Assembly (NCBI GenBank): GCA_018873245.2
Contig: JAEMBT020000001.1
Location: forward strand, 186,001 to 250,000
Source of the DNA: Archegozetes longisetosus
Taxonomy: Eukaryota; Arthropoda; Arachnida; Sarcoptiformes; Trhypochthoniidae
Direction: 5' to 3'
Length of the DNA stretch: 64,000 bases
Position numbers and translations under genes: made by a program. Positions within the stretch are counted from its first letter, which is position 1, and the number at the start of each line of letters is the position of its first letter. Below, piece by piece: positions 61,702-64,000 of this stretch. A model generated the notes under the pieces. It ran no database searches, had not been told where the DNA came from, and saw only the letters and a program-made list of their open reading frames with translations.

Positions 61702-64000
61702 CACAATAACAACTTAGAATAAACTTTTATAGAGAGATACATAAATAATTGATGTATTCCACGAATAACTTTAGTAATGTTAATGTGATAGTGAATGGCT
61801 TAAAAGTAACATTTTCAACTAGAAAGCATTACTACACAACAAAATGTTTTCCACTTTATCTCCATTTTAGCAAACAAATTATCATTATCTAACGGAAAAG
61901 CACACTTTGTGTTGGAATTTTTGTCCAAACTGTAAAATGGCAACAATAAAACGAAAAGCAGACTGACCTAGTAATCTCTCGTCGTTTCTAAACTTTAGTT
62001 CGACTAATAATAATTACTAAATTGATATATCAAATTTTTGATTACTCTCCCAAATACAGGACTAGAGGCATTCGGTAAAACTCTCCCAAAAGCAATTTAT
62101 ATTCCAGTTTAAGTTTTATTGCTTGCTATTCATTCAAATCTTATTATTGAGTCAGTTTTCTTTAAAAATGACGAACATCTAATTAGAAATTGAGCTATAA
62201 TCGTTAACAGCTAGAAATGTCCAGTTTTTAGCTCGCATTTAAAGACTACGAATTGAAAATATTAACAGTTATTGCAACATTTTCAACTAAAAAAGCCTTA
62301 AATTGCAGCGTTTTCAATTAACGAGCCAATTATTTATTAAAGATTAATTTTGTCACATCTTAAAACCTTTGCAAAATGATCAACTTGATGTTCAGAATTT
62401 GCTCAGAAGCATGAACACAGTGTAAGTTTTATTTGATCTGGAATGTAAACATTTGTCTTCTAAATTCTAAAATCTGAATTCATTTACTAATTAAATATAA
62501 CTTCAAATTTCATATTTAAATGTCATCAAAATTTTGATTAAAATGAAATACTCCAAACTTAGTATTTTTGATTCAATTTTCAGAACTGAGAAATAGGCTT
62601 CGATAGGCTGTGGGTAATTACAATTGAATAGATAACATGAAATCAGTCCGAAATCGAATGTTCTAAGACTCTCAGGATTATTATCGAATAGACACAATCC
62701 TCCGAACATTATTTTCTAATTGGAATAATTAACAGCAAATCGACGAACGATCGAGTTTACAAAACTTGGTAAAAGCAAACGATCGCTAAATTGCATTAAA
62801 TTTAAATTGTATTCCTTTAAAATAGTTATTCCTTTTGCCAAGTTTTATGATTGATGTGTCCACAGTTTTTTTAGCTAGGTTATTGTGTAAAATAAATTGG
62901 CGGAAAGATGAAAAAATCCCCTCAGCTATTGATATACTTTGTAAAGCCTACGGAATAATAGATGAGAAACAGGAGAAAACCAAATAATAAATGAGAGGAT
63001 TTAGAAATAGGAGAGTGCTGTTAAGTTTACGTTCACAGAATTATGACTCAGACTTTCATCTACTTATTTGACTGATAAAACTGACTCTACAGTACCTGTA
63101 TAACTAATTATTAATATGATAGCAGCTTTCCTATTTTTGTCACTTACAAGACCTGCAAAATTGAAATTTCAACTTGTTTTGAATGACTAAAACAATATGT
63201 CTACTAATTTTAATACTCAACAATTGACATATTCTGAAGTGATCACAATAATAGACAAAATTTAAAGAAAATAAATTAGCAAAATTGTCAATTTGATTTA
63301 TTGTTGATTGCGATGCATATGATTAGAACATGTATGCAACGTTTAAAAAAAGATAAATTACTATTTGACGAAATAAGACGCAAGAGTAGTAAGTTATATG
63401 GTCTGATCTAAAATCCGAATTTGTTATAAAGAAATTTATGGTTCTTTATTCCCTTTAAAGCTTTACAATGCACTAGAATAACAATGCGACGTAAGATTTA
63501 GATAGCATTAAAAAAGGAGAAGGAAAACAGCTTATATTTACTTTTATATTCATTTTTCATAATATGACCTCTATTTTTGTGAACACTAAAAGCTTTAGAG
63601 GACTAAAAATAAGAAGACGAAAAGATATGGAAAAGGATAGAGGCACAAAACACAACAATAGAACGAACGATAAAAAGAACAAAAGTATTAATCAAACAAG
63701 CTAAGTTCTACTCATCAATCAGTTATATTCGTGAGTTCAAAATTTATTAATCATATAAGAACAGTATTTGTACTTTTCAAACTTGCATTAGTCGCAAAAT
63801 GCAATCATTTGATCAACTTTTGACTGGCTCAAACCAATATTTGATTTGAATTTAAATTCAGATACTAAGCCTTTTTTACTATAAAAACAAATTCATTATG
63901 TTTGAGATCATATGAAGTTTAAGGTATTTAGAGCTAGTTTTGTTAGTATAGATCTATTTTGAATCTCTTGAACGGCTCAAAAAAGAGTCTACAATGGATG
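61702..64000. other. AT-rich sequence, no recognised gene
   Basis: A 68-codon - strand frame at 62503-62709 has no recognisable content. The window ends here without another exon, so the 5' part of the kinase gene or its neighbour lies further right. Confidence 0.4.

Noticed and set aside
58111-64000. Search for the missing 5' exons or a glycosidase domain of the kinase gene
   Set aside because: No frame with kinase or glycosidase motifs and splice sites was found, so none is reported.

Overview
This window is AT-rich nuclear DNA from an invertebrate animal, most likely an arthropod and plausibly an arachnid or mite. It shows GT-AG introns, AATAAA signals, long non-coding stretches, animal gene families in multi-exon form, a Tc1/mariner-type transposon and a LINE relic. 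The species cannot be named from the sequence. No bacterial operon, CRISPR array, rRNA or convincing tRNA is present. Exon coordinates below were worked out by hand from reading frame, splice-site consensus and remembered family alignments; none has been tested against transcripts.

Layout. 1-1372 (+): the 3' end of a diacylglycerol kinase of the theta type, with two duplicated alternative last exons. 1712-1775: an RNA hairpin. 3063-3097: an orphan TATA/initiator promoter. 3731-5044 (-): an intronless GT17 (MGAT3-like) glycosyltransferase lacking the family's acidic motif. 5700-11832 (+): an eight-exon ECHDC3 (crotonase family) gene whose third intron holds a complete 1391-bp DD34E transposon (7786-9176). 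12485-13290 (-): a decayed LINE reverse transcriptase. 18332-35696 (+): an SLC35F3/F4-type transporter with two alternative first exons about 11.4 kb apart. 39006-41093 (+): hydroxymethylbilane synthase (haem pathway). 41585-46690 (-): a complete 14-exon CAND1, including one GC-AG intron. 48091-58110 (-): the PfkB pseudouridine-kinase part of a gene that continues upstream of the window. Its 8.2-kb intron hosts a claudin-like tetraspan locus with two alternative first exons (50013-52294, +), a single-exon C/EBP-type bZIP gene (53392-53931, -) and a second claudin-like gene (55199-57429, +). 58111-64000 holds no exon I can recognise and is probably further intron.

How the genes relate. They are mostly unrelated housekeeping and signalling genes: lipid second messenger, N-glycan, acyl-CoA, nucleotide-sugar-type or thiamine transport, haem synthesis, cullin regulation and pseudouridine breakdown. 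There is no operon logic. The recurring theme is exon-level diversification: duplicated last exons in DGK, alternative first exons in SLC35F and in the claudin-like locus, and an optional last exon in the second claudin-like gene that adds a PDZ-ligand-like C-terminus. The nesting of three genes on both strands inside one kinase intron is the most unusual arrangement.
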